Positions 16,601-23,930 of a stretch of 31,904 bases of DNA are shown piece by piece. The notes below the pieces were generated by a model. The model made no database searches, was not told the DNA's origin, and saw only the letters and a list, made by a program, of their open reading frames with translations. The stretch's first letter is position 1; every line of letters begins with the position of its first letter. This stretch comes from an uncultured Bacillaceae bacterium (GTDB taxonomy: Bacteria > Bacillota > Bacilli > Bacillales > Caldibacillaceae): the NCBI GenBank assembly GCA_937983015.1, contig CALKAK010000088.1:1-31904 (forward strand), written 5' to 3'. The position numbers and the translations under genes are program-made.

Positions 16601-16633
16601 AAAAGAACCCCTTCCGAAATCCGGAAAGGGTTC
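16601..16633 (-). terminator. intrinsic terminator after the YjcZ-type genes
   Basis: On the minus strand an 11-bp stem with one C-A mismatch (16633-16622 with 16616-16605) closes a five-base loop and ends in four T (16604-16601). It lies 30 bases past the stop of the 41-aa gene. Confidence 0.7.
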
Positions 16634-16662
16634 CTATATTGTTTAAGTTTTTAGCGGTTTAA

Positions 16663-16788
16663 TTAGAACCAGCTTGCTCCTACGATAATAAGGAGGATAA
16701 AGAGTACGACGATCAATGCGAACCATTTTCCTCCAGCGAAGCCATAACCGTAACCGCCATAACCGTATCCGTGGCATCCGAAGCCCAT
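16663..16788 (-). CDS. YjcZ-family mini membrane protein, 41 aa
   Basis: A 41-codon gene with GGAGGA seven bases before ATG 16788. The translation is a Gly/Tyr-rich head (MGFGCHGYGYGGYGYGFAGG), then KWFALIVVLFILLIIVGASWF, a single hydrophobic helix reaching the C-terminus. This is the classic layout of the YjcZ family, tiny proteins of Bacillus annotated as sporulation proteins and often present in multiple copies. It lies next to a second copy at 16818, and the two share ALIVVLFILLIIVGA. Probably a membrane or spore-envelope component; the molecular role is not known. Confidence 0.88.
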   Translation of the reverse strand: MGFGCHGYGYGGYGYGFAGGKWFALIVVLFILLIIVGASWF

Positions 16789-16817
16789 AATGATTCCTCC
16801 TATTTAATTAATGTAAT

Positions 16818-16913
16818 TCAGTAAGAAACAAAGGCTGCTCCCACAATGATCAAGAGGATGAACAGTACGACGATGAGAGCAAAGCCGCCGCCATATCCTG
16901 CTGTTTGGCTCAT
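16818..16913 (-). CDS. YjcZ-family mini membrane protein, 31 aa
   Basis: A 31-codon gene with AGGAGGTG about nine bases before ATG 16913. It reads MSQTAGYGGGFALIVVLFILLIIVGAAFVSY: a short glycine-rich head and one hydrophobic helix almost identical to the 41-aa neighbour, from which it differs in the shortened head. This is a tandem paralogue, 29 bases upstream of the other on the same strand and probably co-transcribed. Same family and same uncertainty of role as its neighbour. Confidence 0.87.
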   Translation of the reverse strand: MSQTAGYGGGFALIVVLFILLIIVGAAFVSY

Positions 16914-17009
16914 GAACAAGACACCTCCTGCGCCGTTTGCTATCACTATATGTTAAAAATCCAAAAAGGCACTAGACAAAATCCCAAAACACCGAACTTG
17001 GGCTCAAGC

Positions 17010-17225
17010 CTAAATTTTCCTCTTGAGGAGGGGCTTTACTTGTTTGATAAGTGGATCGATCTGCTGAACGATTTGCCCGACAGTTCCGATCGTTTTGGAT
17101 ACTTTATCCAGGTCGATACTGCCATCTTTACCACGAAAATAATGGAGCAACATATGTCCGGGTCCATGGCGACGCGGTGATGGAAACAATGGCGGTCTAG
17201 GTGGTGGTCGAAATCCCGGGAACAT
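17010..17225 (-). CDS. YppG-like small spore-associated protein
   Basis: A 71-aa protein. ATG 17225 follows GGGAGGATGACACC; the longer open frame to 17378 has no site. The N-terminus is proline/arginine/phenylalanine-rich (MFPGFRPPPRPPLFPSPRRHGPG), followed by YFRGKDGSIDLDKVSKTIGTVGQIVQQIDPLIKQVKPLLK. This layout, a low-complexity head and a GxxDLDKxxxTVGQxxxxxxPLxKQ tail, is that of YppG-like proteins of Bacillus, linked to the spore coat. It is the first of three small spore-type genes on this strand. Family call moderate; a 97-base gap separates it from the YjcZ pair. Confidence 0.72.
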   Translation of the reverse strand: MFPGFRPPPRPPLFPSPRRHGPGHMLLHYFRGKDGSIDLDKVSKTIGTVGQIVQQIDPLIKQVKPLLKRKI

Positions 17226-17457
17226 GGTGTCATCCTCCCAAGTGAGAATTACGTAATGTGGATATAATATTGTATTAGTTGAATGCTGAAAATGATTGGA
17301 TCTTTGCCATACTTTAAATTTCCCGGTCCTTTCATTTACCGAATTCGAAACAGGAGCATACAAAACGGATGTATCCATTCCCTTTCAAAGGAAAAGTAGT
17401 ATATAATGGAAGCAATGAAGATTGAACAGAAAAATTTTAAATAGGGTAGGGTATTGT

Positions 17458-18645
17458 ATGTCGATTGAATATAAACCAGAATTGGAAAGAAACGTGACAA
17501 GACTTGAAGTAAACAATAAAGAGGTTATCATTATCGGGACCGCTCATGTATCGAAGCATAGTGCGGAACAGGTGAAAACCATTATCGAGGCGGAACAACC
17601 GGATGTGGTCTGTATCGAATTAGACCGGGGGCGTTACCAGTCCTTAACCGAAGGAAATAAATGGAAAGATACCGATATTTTTAAAATCATCAAAGAAAAA
17701 AAGGCGACTTTGCTTTTTATCAATCTTGCATTATCTTCTTTTCAAAAAAGGATCGCAAACTCATTCGGAATCAGACCCGGTGCGGAGATGATGCAAGGAA
17801 TTGAATCGGCCAAAAAGATCGGTGCCCGGCTGGTTCTCGCCGATCGTGATATTCAAACCACGTTCAAGCGAATCTGGGCCAATTTAAGTTTTAAAGGACG
17901 GGTGATGCTTCTAACGGAAGTCATCGCCAGTATCTTCAGCCGGGAAGAGATTAGCGAAGAAGAATTGGAAAAATTGAAAGAACAGGACATGATTCAGTCC
18001 ATACTCCAGGAGTTTAGCGATCATTATCCGGATTTGAAAAAAACGTTAGTGGATGAGCGGGATCGATATTTAGCACAAAAGATTAAAACGGCACCCGGGA
18101 AGAAAATCGTCGCAATCCTCGGTGCTGCCCATGTACCGGGTGTGACAAGGGAAATTTATCGTGACCACAATTTACGCGAGCTTAACACGATCCCCCGGAA
18201 AAAACAGAATAACAACTGGCTCGGCTGGATTTTACCGATTTTAATCATAGCCATTATCGGGTCTACCTTCTTTATCAATCCTGATGCCGGTTTTCAGCAA
18301 ACTTTAAGCTGGATTATTTGGACCGGCAGTTTTGCTGCCGCTGGAGCGTTGCTTGCAGGGGGACACATCCTTTCGATTTTAGCCGCCTTTTTAGCGGCAC
18401 CGTTAACAACGCTTCATCCGCTCCTGGCTTCAGGCTGGTTTGCCGGATTTGTCCAGGCCTGGTTACGCAAACCGAGTGTTCGTGATTTTGAAAATTTATC
18501 TGACGATTGTACCACCGTCAAAGGTTTTTGGAAGAATAAAGTAACTCGGGTGTTGCTCGTCATTATTTTGACCAATATTACTACTTCGATCGGCACAATT
18601 ATCGCCGGTATTGATGTTGTCCGGGTCTTTTTAAACAATATTTAA
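17458..18645 (+). CDS. TraB/PrgY-family membrane protein
   Basis: A 395-aa protein. ATG 17458 follows GGGTAGGG; a TTG at 17422 is possible. Residues 1-235 form the TraB/PrgY domain with GTAHVS (27-32), ELDRGRY and AILGAAHVPGV. From about residue 250 four or more hydrophobic segments follow (WLGWILPILIIAIIGSTFF, then three more), so the domain is membrane-anchored. Family knowledge: PrgY and TraB of enterococcal plasmids limit self-pheromone activity, and the family shares a fold with Tiki and EreA-like hydrolases, where GTAH-type histidines bind metal. In Bacillales the chromosomal role is unknown. A TATAAT at 17402-17407 is a likely -10, with a weak -35. Confidence 0.83.
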   Translation: MSIEYKPELERNVTRLEVNNKEVIIIGTAHVSKHSAEQVKTIIEAEQPDVVCIELDRGRYQSLTEGNKWKDTDIFKIIKEKKATLLFINLALSSFQKRIANSFGIRPGAEMMQGIESAKKIGARLVLADRDIQTTFKRIWANLSFKGRVMLLTEVIASIFSREEISEEELEKLKEQDMIQSILQEFSDHYPDLKKTLVDERDRYLAQKIKTAPGKKIVAILGAAHVPGVTREIYRDHNLRELNTIPRKKQNNNWLGWILPILIIAIIGSTFFINPDAGFQQTLSWIIWTGSFAAAGALLAGGHILSILAAFLAAPLTTLHPLLASGWFAGFVQAWLRKPSVRDFENLSDDCTTVKGFWKNKVTRVLLVIILTNITTSIGTIIAGIDVVRVFLNNI

Positions 18646-18823
18646 ACGGAGAATGTTTATCTTAAAAACGCTCGGTGATGGAATTCTTGTTGCATATAAA
18701 GAGGAAGGATTAGAAAATCTTTGCTAGCTTTTTTCCATCTAAAAAGTCGGTGAAACCACTCGGGGAGATTTTTGAATATAAAGTTAGCAATCTATTAATG
18801 AATACGAAGTAATAGGAGGAACG

Positions 18824-19651
18824 ATGAAAACTGTCCTGATTACCGGAACATCGAGTGGCTTCGGACTGCTTTCTACGATTATTCTCGCCAAAAAGGGATA
18901 CTATGTAATCGCAACTATGCGGGATATAAAGAAGCAGGATCAACTTTTAAGTCTTGCGCAACAAGATCAAGTAGTTGAACGGATTACGGTTATACAAATG
19001 GACGTGACAAAAAGGGAAGAAGTTGAATCGGCCTATTTATTTGTTAACAAACGTTGGGGGAAACTGGATGTTTTGATCAATAACGCCGGCTTCGCCTTGG
19101 GGGGCTTTTTGGAAGAATTATCGGAAGAAGATTGGTACAGGCAATTCGAAACCAATTTCTTTGGGGTTGTCCGTGTTACGAAAACTTTTCTACCGTTGTT
19201 AAAGAAAAATGGGGGCGGAAAGATCATTAATATCAGTAGCATCAGCGGTTATTTCGGGTTTCCTGGACTGGGTCCCTATGTTGCATCGAAACATGCGCTG
19301 GAAGGTTTTAGTGAAAGTTTGCGGTTCGAATTGTTAGATGAGAACGTTTTTGTTTCTCTTGTAGAACCCGCTTCCTATAAAACGAAAATTTGGGAAAAAG
19401 GCTTGGCAACACTTGATCTGCAAAAAGAACGCCCAGTTTTCCAGCAAAGGCTTATTAAACAAGCGATGAGAAATATCACTACCAGTGCGGATCCGGAAGA
19501 AGTCACCCATGTGATTTCCGGAATATGTGAAGCCGAAAAACCGCGTTTACGGTATCCGGTCGGAAAAGGGGCAAAACCTCTCTATCATATAAAAAGTATT
19601 CTCCCCTGGTCGCTTGTGGAGCGAATCGTCCAGAACCGCCTAAAAGGTTAA
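18824..19651 (+). CDS. classical short-chain dehydrogenase/reductase (YusZ-like)
   Basis: A 275-aa NAD(P)-dependent oxidoreductase. ATG 18824 follows AGGAGGAACG. The cofactor motif TGTSSGFG is near residues 7-14, INNAG marks the middle of the Rossmann fold, ISSIS supplies the catalytic Ser, and YVASK gives the catalytic Tyr and Lys. Length and the start (VLITGTSSGFGLLSTIILAKKGYYVIATMRD) resemble B. subtilis YusZ. The C-terminal part (RYPVGKGAKPLYHIKSILPW) resembles members acting on lipophilic or steroid-like substrates, but the substrate is unknown. It is followed by the thi leader and no clear terminator is seen. Confidence 0.87.
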   Translation: MKTVLITGTSSGFGLLSTIILAKKGYYVIATMRDIKKQDQLLSLAQQDQVVERITVIQMDVTKREEVESAYLFVNKRWGKLDVLINNAGFALGGFLEELSEEDWYRQFETNFFGVVRVTKTFLPLLKKNGGGKIINISSISGYFGFPGLGPYVASKHALEGFSESLRFELLDENVFVSLVEPASYKTKIWEKGLATLDLQKERPVFQQRLIKQAMRNITTSADPEEVTHVISGICEAEKPRLRYPVGKGAKPLYHIKSILPWSLVERIVQNRLKG

Positions 19652-19674
19652 AGGAATTTGGAAAGTAAAATTGT

Positions 19675-19703
19675 TTGCATTTCACCCATTTTTATGTCAT
19701 AGT
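19675..19703 (+). promoter_or_regulatory. candidate promoter of the thiYXZ operon
   Basis: TTGCAT (19675-19680) and CATAGT (19698-19703) with a 17-base spacer, each four of six to consensus. Position suits a transcript starting about 20 bases before the TPP aptamer. Confidence 0.4.
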
Positions 19704-19733
19704 GATGGTGACAATTGAAGATCATTTACTTTT

Positions 19734-19828
19734 GTGTGTGGGGGAGCCAGTGTTGCTGGTTGAGAGTGTATCCGTAAGATACAGACCCTTCGAACCTGAT
19801 CTGGCTAAGGCCAGCGTAGGGAACACAC
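19734..19828 (+). ncRNA. TPP riboswitch (THI element)
   Basis: The conserved THI-box blocks are present in order: GGGGAGCC near 19740, TTGAGAGT near 19760, GACCCTTCGAACCTGATCTG (19784-19803) and AAGGCCAGCGTAGGGAA (19807-19823). P1 is GTGTGT (19734-19739) with ACACAC (19823-19828). The element senses thiamine diphosphate and normally shuts off gene expression when TPP is high. Here it sits before an intrinsic terminator and a thiamine-precursor transporter operon. The 3' strand of P1 can instead pair with TGTGTTC (19841-19847), and GGCCAG (19809-19814) is complementary to CTGGCC (19856-19861) in the terminator; these are candidate switching pairings. Confidence 0.95.
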
Positions 19829-19849
19829 TTACGACCTATTTGTGTTCAA

Positions 19850-19878
19850 AACGCCCTGGCCCGCCCAGGGCGTTTTTT
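19850..19878 (+). terminator. riboswitch-controlled intrinsic terminator
   Basis: AACGCCCTGG (19850-19859) and CCAGGGCGTT (19865-19874) form a perfect ten-bp stem with a five-base loop, running into TTTTTT (19873-19878). It is 21 bases past the TPP aptamer and about 95 bases before thiY, the expected expression platform for transcriptional control. Confidence 0.93.
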
Positions 19879-19929
19879 CATCCGATTTTTGTTAAAATCG
19901 ATCATCAACAAAAAACAATCAGTATGGAC

Positions 19930-19971
19930 CCTGGTTCCCCGGCACACAATGAGTTTAAAGGGGGAACTAGG
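19930..19971 (+). promoter_or_regulatory. second leader hairpin overlapping the thiY ribosome binding site
   Basis: CCTGGTTCCCC (19930-19940) can pair with GGGGAACTAGG (19961-19971) in an 11-bp stem with one G-U and a 20-base loop. The thiY Shine-Dalgarno run AAAGGGGG (19957-19964) is half in the loop and half in the stem; the start codon at 19974 follows directly. No T tract follows. Confidence 0.5.
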
Positions 19972-19973
19972 CA

Positions 19974-20975
19974 ATGAAAAAAATATTGATCGTATTGGTC
20001 GCGTTCATATTTTTTGCTACTGGCTGCGGCGCTGAGCCCGAAAATGATTCAGCCCTTTCCAATGGTGGCGACCTGGAAGAAGTGACGGTTGTTCTTGATT
20101 GGACACCGAATACGAATCATACCGGGCTTTACGTGGCCGAACATGAAGGATATTTTGCGGAAGAAAGTCTTGATGTGGAAATATTATTACCCGGTGAAGC
20201 AACTCCGGAACAGCTAGTCGCTTCCGGTCAAGCCGATTTCGGAATCAGTTATCAGGAAAATGTCACGTATGCCCGGACACAAGACGTGCCGATCGTTTCC
20301 ATCGCCGCGATCATCCAGCATAATACATCCGGTTTCGCATCTTTAAAAGAAGCTGGAATCGAAAAACCGAAAGATTTCGAGGGGAAAGTTTATGGCGGTT
20401 GGGGCTCTCCGATCGAGGAAGCTGTCATGGATACGATCATGCGTATCGATGGCGCTGATATCGATCAAGTAGAATATGTAAATATCGGTAATACCGATTT
20501 CTTTACTGCTGTAGAACGAGGAGATATCGATTTCGCCTGGATTTATTACGGCTGGACGGGGATCGAGGCCGAATTACGCGATATCGCCTTGAACATGATT
20601 TATCTTAACGAGTATAGTGATGCCCTCGACTACTATACTCCGGTGATCATTACAAGTGAAAAAATGATCGCTGAGAAAGAACAGACGGTTCGCAACTTTT
20701 TAAAGGCCGTAGCAAAAGGCTATCAGTTCGCCATCGAAAAACCGGACGAAGCCGCTGAAATTTTAAGCGAAGCCGTACCGGAACTTGATAAAGATTTGGT
20801 AAAGAAAAGTCAGGAATGGCTAGCACCACGTTATCAGGATGATGCTCCACGCTGGGGTGAACAGAAACTGGAAATTTGGGAAAACTTTGCCCGCTGGATG
20901 GAAGAACATGGCTTGCTCGAAAAAACGCTGGATAGTGAAAAAGCCTTCACGAATGAATTCTTACCTACAGATTGA
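19974..20975 (+). CDS. thiY: ThiY, pyrimidine-precursor-binding lipoprotein of ABC transporter
   Basis: A 333-aa NMT1/THI5-like substrate-binding protein. A lipoprotein signal peptide (residues 1-17) ends in the lipobox FATGC with Cys18 as lipidated residue, so it is tethered outside the membrane. The mature start VTVVLDWTPNTNHTGLYVAEHEGYF is the family hallmark. Family knowledge: ThiY binds N-formyl-4-amino-5-aminomethyl-2-methylpyrimidine, a thiamine breakdown product, for salvage of the pyrimidine moiety. It is the first gene of thiYXZ behind a TPP riboswitch. A terminator-like hairpin directly after it may keep binding-protein levels above permease levels. Other NMT1-type ligands are possible, but riboswitch context makes thiamine salvage very likely. 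Confidence 0.93.
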   Translation: MKKILIVLVAFIFFATGCGAEPENDSALSNGGDLEEVTVVLDWTPNTNHTGLYVAEHEGYFAEESLDVEILLPGEATPEQLVASGQADFGISYQENVTYARTQDVPIVSIAAIIQHNTSGFASLKEAGIEKPKDFEGKVYGGWGSPIEEAVMDTIMRIDGADIDQVEYVNIGNTDFFTAVERGDIDFAWIYYGWTGIEAELRDIALNMIYLNEYSDALDYYTPVIITSEKMIAEKEQTVRNFLKAVAKGYQFAIEKPDEAAEILSEAVPELDKDLVKKSQEWLAPRYQDDAPRWGEQKLEIWENFARWMEEHGLLEKTLDSEKAFTNEFLPTD

Positions 20976-21003
20976 GCGTTTGAAAGGGAAGATTGAAGAT
21001 ATG

Positions 21004-21037
21004 AGGAGCGGGAAACAACTGTTTTTCGCTCCTTTTT
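21004..21037 (+). terminator. intercistronic terminator-like hairpin between thiY and thiX
   Basis: Bases 21004-21016 pair with 21021-21033 in a 13-bp stem with two G-U pairs and an AACT loop, followed by five T (21033-21037). It has the form of an intrinsic terminator yet lies inside the operon, so it probably attenuates and does not fully end transcription. Confidence 0.72.
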
Positions 21038-21058
21038 ATAGAAATGGAGTCGATAGGC

Positions 21059-21832
21059 ATGCGGATGTTTATCAAGAATTTTTGGAAACAGGTATTATTT
21101 TTTGCCGTTTTCTTTACGTTTTGGGAGGGAAGTGTTCGTTTTTTCCGCATTCCGGATTGGCTCTTGCCCGGCCCTATACAAATTTTTCGGGAAGGGATAA
21201 CTAGTTTTTCGGTCTATTCGTCCCATATCATCCCGACTGTGAGTTTAGCCCTTTTCGGGTTGTTGATCGGTTCACTTTGCGGTGCGATCACAGCGATTGT
21301 ACTCCATCTTGTTCCCGCTTTAAAAGATATGTTTTATCCATTGATCATCATGTCGCAAAATATTCCGATCATCGTTCTTGCACCATTACTTGTGATCTGG
21401 TTTGGTTTCGGAATGTTACCAAAAGTGATCGTGATTACTTTAGTTTGTTATTTTCCGGTTACGATTTCCTTACTAAGCGGGTTTTCACAAGCAGATCGTG
21501 AATTAAAGCATTATATGTTGATGGCCGGTGCTTCGAAAAAGCAAATATTTTGGAAACTCGAATGGCCCGGGGCATTACCCGCACTTTTTTCCGGACTAAA
21601 AATAGCAGCCACATATAGTGTAATGGGAGCGGTTATCGCCGAATGGTTAGGAGCGAAAAAAGGGATCGGCGTTTTTATGACCCTTTCCTCTTCGGCATTC
21701 CGGACGGACCGGGTTTTTATCGCGATCTTTATCATCGTCATTTTTAGTTTTCTATTATTCCTTCTGATCCAGTTCTTGGAAAAATTAGCCATCCGTTGGC
21801 GACCAACTGGGGAAGGGAATAACCATGAGTGA
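21059..21832 (+). CDS. thiX: ThiX, ABC transporter permease
   Basis: A 257-aa integral membrane permease of the SsuC/TauC/ThiX type. ATG 21059 is nine bases after GGAG; 21065 and 21044 are alternatives. About six hydrophobic helices are visible, beginning with QVLFFAVFFTFWEGSVRFF. The cytoplasmic coupling (EAA-like) loop is LKHYMLMAGASKKQIFWKLEWPGALPALFSGLKIAATYSVMGAVIAEW, which docks on the ATPase. It lies downstream of the thiY lipoprotein and overlaps thiZ by eight bases, giving coupled translation. Role: transmembrane passage of the thiamine pyrimidine precursor. Homodimer expected, since only one permease gene is present. Confidence 0.92.
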   Translation: MRMFIKNFWKQVLFFAVFFTFWEGSVRFFRIPDWLLPGPIQIFREGITSFSVYSSHIIPTVSLALFGLLIGSLCGAITAIVLHLVPALKDMFYPLIIMSQNIPIIVLAPLLVIWFGFGMLPKVIVITLVCYFPVTISLLSGFSQADRELKHYMLMAGASKKQIFWKLEWPGALPALFSGLKIAATYSVMGAVIAEWLGAKKGIGVFMTLSSSAFRTDRVFIAIFIIVIFSFLLFLLIQFLEKLAIRWRPTGEGNNHE

Positions 21833-22565
21833 ACTAAGGATCGAACATGTCGACTTTTCCTTTGGCGAACTCCAAGTATTAAAGGATGTATCTTTTTCAG
21901 TTGCCGCAGGGGAATTTGTTTGTTTGCTCGGACCTTCGGGGAGTGGTAAGAGCACACTATTCAGTATCATCGGCGGAATTTTAAAGCCCGACAGGGGGGC
22001 AATATGGCTTAATGGAGAAAATATTACAGGTAAGACCGGGTATATTAGTTACACACCCCAAACTCCTTCTCTCATGCCCTGGCGGACGATTCTCGATAAT
22101 GTCTTACTAGGTCAGGAAATTCATGGGGTTCGGGATGAAGAGGTAGCACTTTCGCTGATCGAACGGGCAGGGTTGAAAGGATTTGAAAATAGGTATCCAC
22201 ATGAACTATCCGGTGGTATGAACCAGCGGGCATCGTTCATTCGGAGCCTTCTCAGTCCACAAACGATGATCTTACTCGATGAACCATTTTCCGCATTGGA
22301 TGAATTCACCCGGCTTGATATGCAGAAATGGTTGTTAACCATATGGTCTCGTTACAGAAAATCCATATTGTTTGTGACGCATAATATTGATGAGGCCATA
22401 TTTTTATCGGACCGGATTTTAGTTCTTTCCGCAAAACCGGCGACGGTTAAAGCAGAATTTGCTGTTCCATTTGCCCGTCCGCGTCAAGAAGAAATCCTAC
22501 TTTCGACCTCTTTTCTCGATTTTAAGAGGGAAATTCTGCAAGCTTTACGATCGGATTCCATTTAA
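21825..22565 (+). CDS. thiZ: ThiZ, ABC transporter ATPase
   Basis: A 246-aa ABC ATPase of the SsuB/TauB/ThiZ group. Walker A is GPSGSGKST, the Q-loop is TPQTPSLMPW, the signature is LSGGMNQRA, Walker B MILLDEPFSALD with its catalytic Glu, and the switch VTHN. All residues needed for ATP hydrolysis are present; the signature has M in place of Q in LSGGQ, which is common in this group. Start ATG 21825 overlaps the thiX stop by eight bases and follows GGAAGGGAATAACC. Last gene of the unit; the stem at 22574-22602 lies after it. Confidence 0.93.
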   Translation: MSELRIEHVDFSFGELQVLKDVSFSVAAGEFVCLLGPSGSGKSTLFSIIGGILKPDRGAIWLNGENITGKTGYISYTPQTPSLMPWRTILDNVLLGQEIHGVRDEEVALSLIERAGLKGFENRYPHELSGGMNQRASFIRSLLSPQTMILLDEPFSALDEFTRLDMQKWLLTIWSRYRKSILFVTHNIDEAIFLSDRILVLSAKPATVKAEFAVPFARPRQEEILLSTSFLDFKREILQALRSDSI

Positions 22566-22573
22566 AAACAAGT

Positions 22574-22602
22574 AAAAAGGGGCGGGTATCAACCGGCCCC
22601 TT
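22574..22602 (-). terminator. intrinsic terminator of rlmN (minus strand)
   Basis: AAGGGGC (22577-22583) and GCCCCTT (22596-22602) form a stem extended inward by GGT/ACC. Read on minus, the 3' arm ends in five T (22578-22574), a good terminator for rlmN. The plus-strand tail is only TTATTA, so termination of thiZ there may be weaker. Confidence 0.8.
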
Positions 22603-22603
22603 A

Positions 22604-23698
22604 TTACATGTTTTGTGAATGGTTTATTGTTTTCCTTCTCACCGTATTCATATGCTTGCTACGTAATTGACCGCATGCTGCATCAATGTCCGAGCCAAGC
22701 TCTTGGCGGATCACAACGTGAATATCATGTTTTTTCAAGATATCATAAAAATTTAGGATCGTCTCTTTCGCGCTTCGTTGATAATGAAAATGTTCATCAA
22801 CCGGATTGTATGGAATCAAATTCACGTAAACCATTTCTTTTTTATCTTTTAATAACATCGCTAATTCATGGGCATGCTCGGGCTGATCGTTTATATCTTT
22901 GATCATGATGTATTCAAAAGTCACACGGCGACGGGTTTGTTTTAAATAGTGATCGACAGCAGCCATGAGTTTTTCAATCGGATAGGCTCGATTGATTTTC
23001 ATTAGCCGTGTACGTAGCTCATTATTCGGAGCATGTAAGGAGATGGCCAGATTGACCCGCGGCTTTAAATCGGCAAACCGATAAATTTTCGGGACTATTC
23101 CGCTCGTGGAAACGGTGATTCGCCGGGGAGCGATGGCCAGACCTTTTGGATGGGTGATGATTTTAATGAAGCGCACGACATTTTCGTAATTGTCAAAGGG
23201 TTCACCGATCCCCATAACGACAACGTGGGTTATTCGTTCACGTTGAGCTTCACCATTTAGAAATTGCTGCACTTGAATGATCTGTTCGACGATCTCGCCA
23301 GCGGTTAAATCGCGAACTTTGCGTAACAGGCCGCTAGCACAGAAGGAGCAGCCGATATTACAGCCGACCTGGGTCGTAACGCAGACAGATGTTCCGAAAT
23401 GTTGACGCATTAGTACCGTCTCGATAATATGACCATCGGCAAGACGGAAAAGGAATTTCACCGTGTCATCTTTCGCTTCCTGTCGAAGGACTTGCTGCAT
23501 CGAACGGAACGTGAAGTGGTTTATTATCAGCTCCTTACACTCTTCTTCCAAGCCATTTATGTTATTGAGATCTTCCGTATGCTCTTTATACAACCCGTGC
23601 CAGACATGTTCTGCACAAGATTTTTTCGCACCGTTATTCGCAAAAAACACGTACAATTCGTCTAGCGTTTGTTGATATATCGATGGTTTTTCTTGCAT
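22604..23698 (-). CDS. rlmN: RlmN-type radical SAM 23S rRNA/tRNA adenine-C2 methyltransferase
   Basis: A 364-aa radical SAM enzyme. ATG 23698 is seven bases after GAGGG; ATG 23716 is too close to its site. The cluster motif is C113-x3-C117-x2-C120 (VGCNIGCSFCASG). The RlmN/Cfr methyl-carrier cysteines are Cys342 in DIDAACGQLR and Cys106 seven residues before the cluster. GIGEPFDNY and SLHAPNNELR bind SAM. Expected product: 2-methyladenosine at A2503 of 23S rRNA and A37 of some tRNAs. It is monocistronic, away from the rsgA/prkC context where the Bacillus rlmN (yloN) usually lies, so it could be a second copy. Sequence is RlmN-like, not Cfr-like. Confidence 0.88.
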   Translation of the reverse strand: MQEKPSIYQQTLDELYVFFANNGAKKSCAEHVWHGLYKEHTEDLNNINGLEEECKELIINHFTFRSMQQVLRQEAKDDTVKFLFRLADGHIIETVLMRQHFGTSVCVTTQVGCNIGCSFCASGLLRKVRDLTAGEIVEQIIQVQQFLNGEAQRERITHVVVMGIGEPFDNYENVVRFIKIITHPKGLAIAPRRITVSTSGIVPKIYRFADLKPRVNLAISLHAPNNELRTRLMKINRAYPIEKLMAAVDHYLKQTRRRVTFEYIMIKDINDQPEHAHELAMLLKDKKEMVYVNLIPYNPVDEHFHYQRSAKETILNFYDILKKHDIHVVIRQELGSDIDAACGQLRSKHMNTVRRKTINHSQNM

Positions 23699-23930
23699 GG
23701 TTTTCCCTCGTTTCATTTTCCCTTGTCGTTTTCAATTCTATCTAATAATCGTTGAGAAGCCAATAAAATTTACTAGACTCTTTCTCCGAGATCTACATTT
23801 TTGAGCCATTTTAGTTGCCTGAATAAAAAAGTACATGTTAAAATAAAAACATTGATTTCGAGATAAACTAATATAAGATAAATGCATTCGGAATAAATAG
23901 ACGAGTGAACTGTTAAGGAGGAATGATTCG

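Noticed and set aside
16905..17180. A 91-codon plus-strand open frame
   Set aside because: It is antisense to the YppG-like gene and to the 31-aa YjcZ-type gene's start region, and lacks a ribosome binding site.
18646..18823. Possible structured RNA between the TraB-family gene and the dehydrogenase
   Set aside because: GGTGAAACCACTCGGGGAG looks suggestive, but I find no consistent stem set or known riboswitch core.
19675..19977. A 100-codon plus-strand open frame across the thi leader
   Set aside because: It lies on the TPP aptamer, the terminator and the thiY ribosome binding site, whose conserved sequence explains the region.
21511..21957. A 148-codon minus-strand frame opposite thiX/thiZ
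   Set aside because: Antisense to two motif-supported genes, with no ribosome binding site of note.
22604..23698. Cfr-type resistance methyltransferase
   Set aside because: The sequence around the cluster (QVGCNIGCSFCASG, GIGEPFDN) follows RlmN wording and not the Cfr form (QCGCNFGCKFCATG, GMGEAL).
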